Shown here: one piece after another, positions 52,093 to 60,319 of the stretch
Layout: every line of letters begins with the position of its first letter
How positions within the stretch are numbered: the stretch's first letter is position 1
NCBI RefSeq assembly: GCF_019599145.1
Contig: NZ_CP080647.1
Coordinates: 682,001-746,000, forward strand
DNA: 64,000 nucleotides
From: Streptomyces akebiae
GTDB lineage: Bacteria; Actinomycetota; Actinomycetes; Streptomycetales; Streptomycetaceae
Reading direction: 5' to 3'
Notes under the pieces: model-generated
What the model was told of the DNA's origin: nothing
Database searches by the model: none
What the model saw: the letters and a program-made list of their open reading frames with translations, nothing else
Made by a program: the position numbers and the translations under genes

Positions 52093-52685
52093 CGCCACAG
52101 CGCGGCGGACAGCCACAGCAGGATGACGCCGACCAGCACGTGCAGGGCGCTGGTGAGCAGGGAGTCGGGGAGCGCGGTCAGGAAAGCGAACAGCGGCAGG
52201 ACGACGGCGTAGCCCCACGACGGGATCCCCGGGAACACCCGGGCGCGGATCATCGCGGCTCCGAACAGCGCGCAGCCCAGGGCGAAGACGGTCGCGGAGC
52301 CGGTGAACACGGGGATGGTGGGGCCGGTCAGGGTGGCGTCGACGACGTTGTCGTCGAAGTAGAACAGCACCAGGTTCGAGGCGAAGGCGGCGCCGCCGAA
52401 CAGGCCGAGGCCGACGAGGTTGACGGTGCGGGCGACGTCTCCGAGGCGGCCGGTGGCCGGACGCTGCACGAGTTGCAGGCCGGTGAGCAGCGGCAGGGCG
52501 AAGGCGGGCGCGAGCGCGAACGCGACGCTGGTCGCGGAGGTCTCGCCGGTGAACGCCTCGACCAGCGCGGGCAGGGCGATCAGCAGGCCGGACAGTGTCC
52601 CGCACAGGGCGTCGGCGCGGAGCGTCGATGCCGATGCCGCTGTCTCTGTCGTTGCCTCTGCCGATGAGGTGATGGGTGAGGACAT
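52056..52685 (-). CDS. Multi-pass membrane protein of unknown function
   Basis: A 209-residue protein with five or six predicted membrane segments, such as LSGLLIALPALVEAF, VAFALAPAFALPLLTGL, GLGLFGGAAFASNLVLFY, VFALGCALFGAAMI and YAVVLPLFAFLTALP. A Thr/Ala/Ser-rich N-terminus comes first. GGAG lies 7 nt before ATG 52685. It is divergent from the histidine kinase gene, which may control or sense through it. No family was recognised. Confidence 0.8.
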   Translation of the reverse strand: MSSPITSSAEATTETAASASTLRADALCGTLSGLLIALPALVEAFTGETSATSVAFALAPAFALPLLTGLQLVQRPATGRLGDVARTVNLVGLGLFGGAAFASNLVLFYFDDNVVDATLTGPTIPVFTGSATVFALGCALFGAAMIRARVFPGIPSWGYAVVLPLFAFLTALPDSLLTSALHVLVGVILLWLSAALWRMARRPGPGCPR

Positions 52686-52916
52686 GATGCCGCTCCGGTT
52701 GCTCGGACAGTGGGTCAGGGCCGTCACCGTAGGGAGCGGGCGGGCGGTGGCGGGAGGTGAGGAACGGGGGCATCGGAGGCCATAGGTCACCATCGGCCGG
52801 GCGGTGTGGTGCCGTTCGGCATGTGTCGTCCGGCCCGACCCCGCCGGAGTTCCGCGCGAGTGTCCCCTCGACGCGGCGTTCGGCCTAGCCTGGCGGCAGC
52901 GGGCGAGGGGGTGTGC

Positions 52917-54059
52917 ATGGCGGCGTATGTACCTGTGCGGTGGGTGCCGCCCCTGTTGTACGGCGCGGTGTTGCTCGGCGGCCTGTACCACGCGGCGGCC
53001 GATCTGGACGGCGGTCCCGGGCCGACGGTCTGGCGGACGGTCGGCTTCGTCGCCGCGGTCGGAGCGCTGTTCGCTCTGGAGGCGTGCGGCCGACGCCGGC
53101 CCGCCGCACGGGTGCCGATCCTGTTGGCGCGTTGTTCGCTGATCGGCGTGGTGGTGCTCCTCGACACCTCGGGACTGTCGCACGTGCTGTTCGTGCTGCT
53201 GCCGTTCACCGCCTACCTCTCGTTCGGCCGTACGACCGCGCTCGCGCTGGGCGCGCTCTGCCTGGCCGGACCGCTCACCGCGTACCTGCTGACCGTGCCC
53301 GGCTGGTACCGCGACCCGGAGCGCGTGTCCGACCTGCTGATGCTCTCCGTCGGCCTGGTGCTGGCGCTCTCGATGGCCGCCGTGGCCGTCGGCGAACAGC
53401 GCGCGCGGTTCGCCTCGGAGGAGTACGCGGCGCAGGTCGCCGAGCTGTCCGCCGCGACCGAACGCAACCGGCTGGCCCGGGACATCCACGACAGCCTCGG
53501 GCACCATCTCACGGCGATGTCCGTGCAGTTGGAGATGGCCTCGGAGTTCCGGGCCCTGGCCCCCGATGCGGCCCAGCAGGCGCTGAACGAGGCGAGGAGG
53601 TCGGTACGGCTCGCGCTGGTCGACGTACGCCAGTCCGTCCGTACGCTACGGGGCGAGACGCCGCGCCCCACGCTGTCGACCGCGCTCGCCGGCCTGGCGC
53701 ACAGCGGTGAGGCACGGCCGCGGGTCACGGTCGAGGTGAGCGGCGACCAGGACGGCTACGGCGCGCCCGAACTGACCGCCTTGTACCGGGCCGCACAGGA
53801 GGGCGTCACCAACGCGCGCCGGCATGCGCGGGCCACGCGGGTGTCGGTGGTGCTCCACCTGGCCGAGGACGTCGCACGTCTCATGGTGACCGACGACGGC
53901 CGGGGCTTCGCACCGGACGCGGCCACTGCCGGAGTCGGGCTGCTCGGGATGAGGGAGCGAGTGCACCTCGTGGCGGGACGTGTCGACATCGACAGCGGTC
54001 CCGGCACCGGTACCCGGCTGACGGTGACCGTTCCACGCGGGAAGACACGGAAGGCATGA
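52917..54059 (+). CDS. Sensor histidine kinase (HisKA_3 type)
   Basis: A 380-residue membrane kinase. Five or six hydrophobic segments occupy residues 8-160. The dimerisation/phosphoacceptor motif is ARDIHDSLGHHLTAMSVQLE with His191. The HATPase domain shows YRAAQEGVTNARRHARATRV and VTDDGRGFAPD. ATG 52917 has GAGG 8-9 nt upstream; GTG 52911 is possible. The response regulator starts 2 bp after the stop, forming a NarL/DesKR-type two-component pair. The sensed signal is unknown. Confidence 0.95.
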   Translation: MAAYVPVRWVPPLLYGAVLLGGLYHAAADLDGGPGPTVWRTVGFVAAVGALFALEACGRRRPAARVPILLARCSLIGVVVLLDTSGLSHVLFVLLPFTAYLSFGRTTALALGALCLAGPLTAYLLTVPGWYRDPERVSDLLMLSVGLVLALSMAAVAVGEQRARFASEEYAAQVAELSAATERNRLARDIHDSLGHHLTAMSVQLEMASEFRALAPDAAQQALNEARRSVRLALVDVRQSVRTLRGETPRPTLSTALAGLAHSGEARPRVTVEVSGDQDGYGAPELTALYRAAQEGVTNARRHARATRVSVVLHLAEDVARLMVTDDGRGFAPDAATAGVGLLGMRERVHLVAGRVDIDSGPGTGTRLTVTVPRGKTRKA

Positions 54060-54060
54060 C

Positions 54061-54720
54061 ATGGACGACGACCCGGAGCCCAGGCCGGCGGTACGTGTGC
54101 TCGTGGTGGACGACCAGACACTCATCCGGGACGGCATCGCCTCCCTGCTCTCCATCCGGCCGGGCATCGCGGTCGTCGGCACGGCCGTGAACGGCCGGGA
54201 TGCCGTGGCGAAGACACTGGAACTGGGCCCGGACGTCGTCCTCATGGACGTCCGGATGCCGGAGATGGACGGCGTCGAAGCGGTGGCCGTCCTGCGCAGC
54301 CGGGCCCCGGAGTGCAGGGTGGTGATGCTGACGACGTTCGACGACGAGGAGTACGTCGTGCAGGCGCTTCGGGCCGGGGCCCACGGCTACCTGCTCAAGG
54401 ACCTGCCGGCCGAGGAACTCGCACACGCGGTCCGCCTGGCGCACGCGGGCGTCACGCAGCTCGACTCCTCCGTCGCCCACCACCTCACCACGTCCCTGCC
54501 CTGCCCCGGCCCGCCTCAGGCCCCCGCTGTCGCCCTGAGCCCACGCGAGACGGACATCCTGAGACTCGTGGCGCAGGGCCACACCAACCGGGAGATCGCC
54601 GCGCGCCTGTACCTCAGCGAAGGCACGGTCAAGAACCACGTGTCCCGCATCCTGACCCGCCTCGCCCTGCGGGACCGCACCCAGGCGGCACTACGCGCCC
54701 GAGACCTCGGCCTGCTGTGA
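54061..54720 (+). CDS. NarL/FixJ-type response regulator
   Basis: A 219-residue regulator. The receiver domain has the acidic pair in LVVDDQ (17-18) and phosphoacceptor Asp63 in LMDVRMPEMDG. The LuxR-type helix-turn-helix lies at about 155-210 (LSPRETDILRLVAQGHTNRE, then YLSEGTVKNHVSRI). It is paired with the preceding kinase. No target is evident nearby, though the membrane-protein gene divergent from the kinase is a common arrangement. Confidence 0.96.
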   Translation: MDDDPEPRPAVRVLVVDDQTLIRDGIASLLSIRPGIAVVGTAVNGRDAVAKTLELGPDVVLMDVRMPEMDGVEAVAVLRSRAPECRVVMLTTFDDEEYVVQALRAGAHGYLLKDLPAEELAHAVRLAHAGVTQLDSSVAHHLTTSLPCPGPPQAPAVALSPRETDILRLVAQGHTNREIAARLYLSEGTVKNHVSRILTRLALRDRTQAALRARDLGLL

Positions 54721-54757
54721 ATCCACGGGCTGAGGCCGATGGCGACGCAGAGGACCC

Positions 54758-55558
54758 TTACCGGGCGGTGTACCCGCCGTCCACGGGGAGGGCGATGCCG
54801 GTGACGTAGCCGGTGCCGGGGCTGTACAGCCACAGGACGGCCTGGGCGATCTCCTCGGCGGTGCCGAGCCGGTCGACGGCCTGGCCCGACTCCGCGTGCG
54901 TACGGTCGAGTTCCCCCTTGGCGATCATGGTGTCGACCATGGGAGTGGTGAGGGTGCCGGGGCAGACGGCGTTGACGCGGACACCACGAGCGCCGTACTC
55001 GAGGGCGGCGCTCTTGGTCAGGCCGATCACGCCATGCTCGGTGGCGTGGTGGGCGGCGCGGCCGGGGTTGCCGACGAGGCCTCCGGGGGAGGAGCAGCTG
55101 ACGATGGCGCCGCCGCCCCGGGTGCGCATGTGCCGGAGTTCGTGCCTCATGGTCGCCCGGACGCCGCGCAGGTTGAGGGCCTGGACGCGGTCGAACTGCT
55201 CCGCGTCTCCCTCGTCGGCGGCGTCGGTGGGCGGGGGCATGACGCCGGCGTTGTCGTAGGCCGTGTCGAGGCGGCCGAAGGCGTCCACGGTGCGGTCGAC
55301 GACAGCGGTGACCTGGTCCTCGTCGGAGACGTCGCAGACCAGCGCGAGGGCCTGGTGGCCGACGTCGGCGAGTTCCTTCGCGGCGGCGTCGACGGCCTTG
55401 TCGTCGATGTCGGCCGGGGCGACGGCGGCGCCCGCTTCGGCGAAGGCGCGGGCGGCGGCCAGACCCCTGCCGGCGAAGGCGCCGGTGACGAAGGCGACCT
55501 GCCCGGTGAAGTCGTAGGTGGGGTTCGAGTCGGTGGAGTTCACGTGAGTGGGATTCAA
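54758..55558 (-). CDS. Short-chain dehydrogenase with replaced catalytic Tyr and Lys
   Basis: The 266-residue protein aligns along its length with classical SDRs (VTGAFAGRGLAAARAFAEAG, ALNLRGV, VNAVCPGTLTTPMV, C-terminal GIALPVDGGY). The catalytic YxxxK is replaced by HHATE: Tyr to His at about residue 170 (codon complement of 55049-55051) and Lys to Glu at about 174 (55037-55039), each a single transition. The usual NNAG is DNAG. Ser is retained (SCSSPGG). The start is uncertain: TTG 55558 or GTG 55543, both inside a 15/16-bp tandem repeat without a Shine-Dalgarno; an ATG at 55605 is out of frame. It is either an inactive paralogue or a decaying gene. Confidence 0.8.
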   Translation of the reverse strand: MNPTHVNSTDSNPTYDFTGQVAFVTGAFAGRGLAAARAFAEAGAAVAPADIDDKAVDAAAKELADVGHQALALVCDVSDEDQVTAVVDRTVDAFGRLDTAYDNAGVMPPPTDAADEGDAEQFDRVQALNLRGVRATMRHELRHMRTRGGGAIVSCSSPGGLVGNPGRAAHHATEHGVIGLTKSAALEYGARGVRVNAVCPGTLTTPMVDTMIAKGELDRTHAESGQAVDRLGTAEEIAQAVLWLYSPGTGYVTGIALPVDGGYTAR

Positions 55559-55605
55559 GTCACTGGGGGCTCAACTACGTGGGGGTTCAAGTACGTGGGG
55601 GTCAT
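55515..55605 (-). repeat. 15/16-bp tandem repeat across the start of the SDR gene
   Basis: On the minus strand, about five units of a CCCCCACGTACTTGA-like element follow one another from 55605. The first three are 16 bp and the later ones 15 bp, so the repeat shifts frame between the ATG at 55605 and the SDR frame. Confidence 0.75.
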
Positions 55606-55674
55606 ACCGTTCTTCTCGTGTCGAGGGGTGGAGCGGGCCGGGACGCCGAGGTGCGTCAGCGGCGGTCGAGGGCA

Positions 55675-56256
55675 TCAGGGGGCGGCTTCGAGGGTGATGC
55701 GGCCGGCCCGGCCGAGCTGGTCGGCGCCGACGTCGAGGTGGCCGAGGATGAGCAGGTCGGCAGAGGCAGCGGGCCCGTCCCGGTAGAAGAGGGCAAGGTT
55801 GCCCCAGGGGGCGTAGTAGGCGATGTCTCCGGTCCTGGCCGCGGCTGGTTCGGGGGCGCCGGAGGTGTCCAGTTCGCGCGGCAGGTCGGCGACCCGCTCC
55901 GTGCCGTGGAAGTCCTCCAGGTCCAGGGTGAGCGGGAGCAACTCGGCGAAGTCGCGGGCGGCGGGGCTGTCGTTCAAGGTGGCCTCGACGGAGCGGCCGT
56001 CGAGGGTGACGCGGATGTCCATGGCGGTGCTCCTGCTGGAGGCGGACGACGGGGAGGCCGGTGTGGGGGACGGGGCGTCGGATGCTGCCGTCTCCCGTCC
56101 CGCAGGGGCCGAGACGGAGGACGAACGCGACGGCGCGGCGTCTTGTGAGTCGCTGGAGCAGGCGGTCACGGCCAGCAGCAGGGTGGCCGCTGGAGCGAAG
56201 CGGACCAGACCGCGATGGACTGCGGAGTGCATGGAGAAGGTCCCCGGGGGCGTCAT
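55675..56256 (-). CDS. Lipoprotein with cyclophilin-like domain
   Basis: A 185-193-residue exported protein. The N-terminus is a lipoprotein signal peptide with lipobox VTAC followed by SSDS, then a Ser/Pro/Ala linker. The C-terminal ~115 residues (from MDIRVTLDGRSVEATLND) match the small cyclophilin-like beta-barrel family, with TGDIAYYAPWGNLALFYRD typical. These domains have no proven isomerase activity. ATG 56256 or ATG 56232 may be the start. It lies in a block with the cupin, the alcohol dehydrogenase and an SDR, a set that tends to travel together in actinobacteria. Confidence 0.85.
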   Translation of the reverse strand: MTPPGTFSMHSAVHRGLVRFAPAATLLLAVTACSSDSQDAAPSRSSSVSAPAGRETAASDAPSPTPASPSSASSRSTAMDIRVTLDGRSVEATLNDSPAARDFAELLPLTLDLEDFHGTERVADLPRELDTSGAPEPAAARTGDIAYYAPWGNLALFYRDGPAASADLLILGHLDVGADQLGRAGRITLEAAP

Positions 56257-56301
56257 GCGGGCGTGGGCGTGGGCATGGGCATGGACATGGGCAGTCCGAG
56301 G

Positions 56302-56712
56302 TCAGTCGGTGGCCGGGGTCGCGGTGTATTCCTCGTCGGTGACGGGGGCCAGCCACTGGACGACGGCGTGGTCGTCGTCGCCCTCGTTGATGGCCAGGTG
56401 GACCATGAGCCGGTTCGGGGCGGCGCCGTGCCAGTGCTCCTCGTCCGCTTCGAACAGGACGCGGTCGCCGGGCCGGATGACCTCGACAGGGCCGCCGCGG
56501 CGCTGGCACAGGCCGACGCCTTCGGTGACGAAGACGGTCTGGCCCAGCGGGTGGCGATGCCAGTGGGTGCGGGCGCCGGGCATGAAGTGCACCAGGGAGG
56601 CGGTGACCCGGGAGGGGGCGGGGGCGGCGGCGACGGCGTCGATGTGGACGTCGCCGGTGAACCAGTCGGGCGGGCCCTTGACGGTGTCGATCGAGCTGCG
56701 GGTGATCTGCAT
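56302..56712 (-). CDS. Cupin-domain protein
   Basis: A 136-residue single cupin. Metal ligands are visible in THWHRHPLGQTVFVTEG and in DEEHWHGAAPN. This matches the cupins found beside carboxymuconolactone decarboxylases and SDRs in many soil bacteria. The function is unknown; isomerase, dioxygenase or sensor roles are possible. It is cotranscribed with the downstream lipoprotein and 25 bp after the alcohol dehydrogenase stop. Confidence 0.9.
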   Translation of the reverse strand: MQITRSSIDTVKGPPDWFTGDVHIDAVAAAPAPSRVTASLVHFMPGARTHWHRHPLGQTVFVTEGVGLCQRRGGPVEVIRPGDRVLFEADEEHWHGAAPNRLMVHLAINEGDDDHAVVQWLAPVTDEEYTATPATD

Positions 56713-56737
56713 GGCCGCTCCTTCGGGTGGAAGGGGA

Positions 56738-57754
56738 TCAGGGCTTGAGGAGGGTCTTGACGGCGCGGCGCTCGTCCATGGCCTGGTAGCCCTCGGCGAC
56801 CTCGGCGAGGGGCAGGGTGAGGTCGAAGACCTTGCCCGGGTCGATCCGGCCCGTGAGGACGCGGTCGATGAGGTCGGGCAGGTAGCGGCGTACGGGGGCG
56901 GGGCCGCCGCGCAGGCCGACGTGGGAGAAGAACAGCTCCTGGCCGTCGACGGCGACGTCGTGGGGAACGCCGACGAAACCGACGTTGCCGCCCGGGCGGG
57001 CGGACTGCAGGGCCTGGCTCATGGACTCGGCGGTGCCGACGCACTCCAGGACGCTGTCGGCACCGATCCCGCCGGTCATCTCCTTGATCCGGGCCACGCC
57101 CTCCTCGCCGCGCTCGGTGACGATGTCGGTGGCGCCGAACTCGCGCGCGAGCTTCTGACGGGGTTCGTGTCGGGACATGGCGATGATCCGCTCCGCGCCC
57201 ATCTCCTTGGCCGCGATCACGCCGCACAGGCCGACCGCGCCGTCGCCGACGACCACGGCGGTCGAGCCGGGCTCGACCTCGGCGGCGTCGGCGGCCCACC
57301 AGCCGGTGCCCATGACGTCGGAGACAGCGAGCAGACCGGGCCAGAGATCCTCGCCGGGCGTCTCGTCGGTGGCGACCAGGGTGCCCTGGGCGTTGGGGAT
57401 GCGCACGTACTCGGCCTGGCAGGTGGACATGAACTCGCGGTTCAGGCAGTTCGACTGGAAGCCGTTCCCGCAGTTCGCGCAGGTGTTGTCGGAGGTGGCG
57501 AACGAGCCGACGACGAACTGGCCCGGCCGGAGCGAGGTGGCCTCGGAGCCGACCTCTTCCACGAAGCCGACGTACTCGTGCCCCATCGGGTGCGGGTCGC
57601 CGATCGGCTCCGCACCGCGGTAGGGCCACAGGTCGGAGCCGCAGACACAGGTGACGGCCGTCCGGATGATCGCGTCGGTGGGACGGAGGATCTTCGGGTC
57701 GTCCAGGGTCTCGAAGCGGACGTCACCAGGGGCGTGGATCACTGCGCCGCGCAT
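56738..57754 (-). CDS. Zinc-dependent alcohol dehydrogenase
   Basis: A 338-residue medium-chain dehydrogenase. The catalytic zinc ligands are in VCGSDLWPY and PMGHEYVGFVEEVG. A structural-zinc-like Cys set lies in NTCANCGNGFQSNC, and the nucleotide-binding motif is VVVGDGAVGLCGVIAA. ATG 57754 has AAGGAAG 9 nt upstream; the frame continues to 57886 but without a good start. The substrate is unknown; the family includes threonine and sorbitol dehydrogenases. It is divergent from an XRE/MmyB-like regulator, with a palindrome between them. Confidence 0.92.
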   Translation of the reverse strand: MRGAVIHAPGDVRFETLDDPKILRPTDAIIRTAVTCVCGSDLWPYRGAEPIGDPHPMGHEYVGFVEEVGSEATSLRPGQFVVGSFATSDNTCANCGNGFQSNCLNREFMSTCQAEYVRIPNAQGTLVATDETPGEDLWPGLLAVSDVMGTGWWAADAAEVEPGSTAVVVGDGAVGLCGVIAAKEMGAERIIAMSRHEPRQKLAREFGATDIVTERGEEGVARIKEMTGGIGADSVLECVGTAESMSQALQSARPGGNVGFVGVPHDVAVDGQELFFSHVGLRGGPAPVRRYLPDLIDRVLTGRIDPGKVFDLTLPLAEVAEGYQAMDERRAVKTLLKP

Positions 57755-57937
57755 GGGGGGGGCTTCCTTACGTACGAGGGTCCGGGCCGCCCGGTGACGG
57801 CCCGCGTGCCGGCCTTCCCGGAAGCGGGAAACCCGTGGGACCGCGGCGCTCCCGCTCCGCCGGGGGAACGGCCGGGGAAGCACCACGCGATCCAGGTAAC
57901 CCGCATCTCACGCCCGCGGCGAGTCACTGATGAGAGG

Positions 57938-57952
57938 TGTACCGGCAGTACA
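57938..57952. promoter_or_regulatory. TGTAC-n5-GTACA palindrome between ADH and XRE genes
   Basis: A 15-bp inverted repeat overlaps the expected -35 region of the XRE gene, 24 bp upstream of the TACGGT -10-like hexamer at 57976-57981. It is a likely binding site of that regulator on the divergent promoters. Confidence 0.6.
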
Positions 57953-57987
57953 TCCCTCCCACGGCGCGCCGGGCGTACGGTCGTGGG

Positions 57988-58872
57988 GTGGACAACCAGG
58001 AACAGGTCCGCGAGTTCCTCACCTCGCGGCGCGCGAAGATCACCCCTGAGCAGGCGGGACTGCCCACCGGCTCTCGCCGGCGCGTCCCCGGCCTGCGCAG
58101 GAGCGAGGTCGCGGCGCTCGCCGACGTCAGCGTCGAGTACTACGCCAAACTGGAGCGGGGCAACCTCGCCGGCGTCTCCCCGGCCGTCCTCGAAGCCGTC
58201 GCCCGCGCTCTCCAGCTCGACGACGCCGAACGCGCGCACCTGCTGCATCTGGCCCAGGCCGCCGACGGTAGCGACGCCCTGACCCGGCCCCGCCGACGGC
58301 GTACCAAGGACCAGTGGAAACCGCACCGCAGCCTGCAGTGGACCCTGGACGCCATCACCGCCGGACCCGCGTTCGTCCGCAACGGCCGCATGGACGTGCT
58401 GGCCGCCAACGAGCTCGCCCGCGCCTTCTACGCCGACGTCTACGCCTCACCCGGCAACCAGGCGAACCTGGCCCGCTTCAACTTCCTCGACCCCGCCTCC
58501 CGTCGCTTCTACCCCGACTGGGACCTCGCGGCCGACATCGCCGTCGCCATCCTGCGCACCGAGGCCGGCCGCAACCCCCACGACAAGGGTCTGCACGACC
58601 TCGTCGGCGAGCTGTCCACGCGCAGCGACGGCTTCCGTACGCGCTGGGGCGCCCACAACGTCCGTCACCACGGCACCGGGACCAAACGCTTCCACCACCA
58701 GGCCGTCGGCGACCTCACCCTTGCCTACGAGGGCTTGGAGATGGCCGCCGAACCCGGCCTCACCCTCACCATCTACACCGCCGAACCGGGCTCACCCTCG
58801 GAAGAGGGACTTCGCCTGCTCGCCTCATGGGCTGCCACACCCAGGACCCTCGCACCGCACTCGAGCGACTGA
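57988..58872 (+). CDS. XRE-family regulator with MmyB-like domain
   Basis: A 294-residue regulator. The N-terminal helix-turn-helix shows RRVPGLRRSEVAALADVSVEYYAKLERG, and the C-terminal MmyB-like part has AGPAFVRNGRMDVLAANELARAFYADV and LARFNFLDPASRRFYPDWD. The GTG at 57988 lies only 6 nt after a TACGGT hexamer, which implies a leaderless mRNA. It is divergent from the alcohol dehydrogenase/cupin/cyclophilin set, which it probably represses. Genes of this type beside SDRs and ADHs are frequent in Streptomyces. Confidence 0.92.
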   Translation: MDNQEQVREFLTSRRAKITPEQAGLPTGSRRRVPGLRRSEVAALADVSVEYYAKLERGNLAGVSPAVLEAVARALQLDDAERAHLLHLAQAADGSDALTRPRRRRTKDQWKPHRSLQWTLDAITAGPAFVRNGRMDVLAANELARAFYADVYASPGNQANLARFNFLDPASRRFYPDWDLAADIAVAILRTEAGRNPHDKGLHDLVGELSTRSDGFRTRWGAHNVRHHGTGTKRFHHQAVGDLTLAYEGLEMAAEPGLTLTIYTAEPGSPSEEGLRLLASWAATPRTLAPHSSD

Positions 58873-58885
58873 AGATCTCCGGGAA

Positions 58886-59280
58886 TCAGGGGCGCGGCAG
58901 CAGGACGACTCCGTCGCGGTCGGCGTACAGGGTGTCACGGGCTGTGAACGTGACGCCGCCGAACGACACGGGTGTCGAGGCCGGCGAGGAGGGCGCTGTC
59001 GCGGACGGCCCCGTACACGACGACACCGGCCCATCCGTTGTCGCGCGCCCGCTCGGCCATCACATCGCCGAGGAGTTCGGCGTGCAGGGCGCCTCCGCCG
59101 TCGACAACCGCGACACAGCCGTCCCCGGGTGTACGGAGCAATTCGTGCAGCAGGGCGTCGTCGTCGGGGCTGGAGATGGTGCGCACCGGGCCGGCGAAGG
59201 AGTGCACCGCACGGTAGGAAGTGAACTGCTCCTCGCGGACTCGCGGTTGGTCACCGTGCTCGTCGGCGAGATCGGCGGTA
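58886..59280 (-). pseudogene. RraA-family protein, internally deleted and frameshifted
   Basis: The minus strand carries recognisable RraA-type aldolase/RNase E inhibitor sequence. It includes SFAGPVRTISSPDDDALLHE, VAVVDGGGALHAELLGDVMA and ERARDNGWAGVVVYGAVRDS. After AGLDTRV about 25 residues normally following are missing and the frame shifts; the genuine end FGGVTFTARDTLYADRDGVV is found in another frame at 58890-58960. The N-terminal part before TADLADEHGD is also absent. The gene therefore appears dead, with a deletion near 58965. Confidence 0.75.
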
Positions 59281-59284
59281 CCTC

Positions 59285-60288
59285 GCCGGCCCGCGCGGAG
59301 TCCCGCTGGGGCCTCTACCACGACCGCCTCGACCATCCCGAGCGCGACGACACGTCCTGGTTCCACCACCTCGACCTGCGCAAGTCCCCCACGGGCGCGA
59401 TGGAGTTCACGGCCCGCCCCGTGGTCCCCTTCCTGGTCCCGGTCGGCGGTTTCACCCCCGCCGGCGATCCCTCCCGTCACCTCGGCGAGGTCCACCCGGA
59501 ACAGGTGGCGACCGCGGGGGCCCGGGAAGCGGCGCCGGTGGCGTTGCGGCAGGAACCCACCTCGACCGGCACACCCGCCCACGCCGGGGCCGACGCGGAC
59601 ACGCCGGTCACACCTCGCCTGCTCGACCTCCTCGCTCTCACGGAGGGCGAGCCCGAACTGTCCGCCCTGACCCCCTACTTGACCGGCCCGGAGCCCACCG
59701 TGCGTCGTACGGCCGTCACGGTCCTGACGCAGACCGTCCCGACCGGAACAGGACCGGCACTGGACGCCGCGCTCACCGACACCGACGCCGGCGTCCGTGC
59801 CGCAGCGGCCGCCTCCCTGCGCGAACTTGTCGAGACGCTGGCCTCGCCGCCGCCCTGTCCGAGCCCGACCCGGTTGCCGTGCCACCGCACTGGATGTCCT
59901 GCGCGCCTTGCGCCTGGGTGACGTGGAGCTGTTCGCGGACTTGTTGTCGGACTCCGACATCGCCGTCCGCATCGCGGCCGTGCGAGCGCTCGTGTCGATC
60001 GACGCCGCCGCAGAGCTGGCGCGTGCGGCGGCCGTCGATCCGTCACGCGAGGTCCGCGTCACCATCACCAAGGCACTGGCCACCGCGGGCCAGTGCTCGG
60101 CCGTGGCTCACTCGGCCCTCGCGGAACTCGTGGACGATCCCGACGCCTTGGTCCGTGGGGCCGCCCACGAGGCACTGGGCACGGCCGGTTGCCCGGCCGC
60201 CCTGGCCGCGCGCGCCGAGGCGGCCCTGGCCGCCGCGTCGACGGACTCGGCCGCGGACGTCAGGACCTATGCGTCGCGGGCGCTGTGA
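59285..60288 (+). pseudogene. HEAT-repeat (PBS-lyase-like) protein, frameshifted and truncated
   Basis: The plus strand carries an N-terminal part (SRWGLYHDRLDHPERDDTSW, then FTARPVVPFLVPVGGFTPAG) followed by HEAT repeats, such as GPEPTVRRTAVTVLTQ and TDTDAGVRAAAAASLREL. The frame is lost near 59850 and again near 59880. HEAT repeats continue in another frame as DVELFADLLSDSDIAVRIAA and DPSREVRVTITKALATAGQ to the stop at 60288. No start or complete N-terminus is present. HEAT proteins are scaffolds with varied partners. Confidence 0.65.
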
Positions 60289-60319
60289 CCGTGTCCTACC
60301 GTGACACCGGTCCTGCCGT

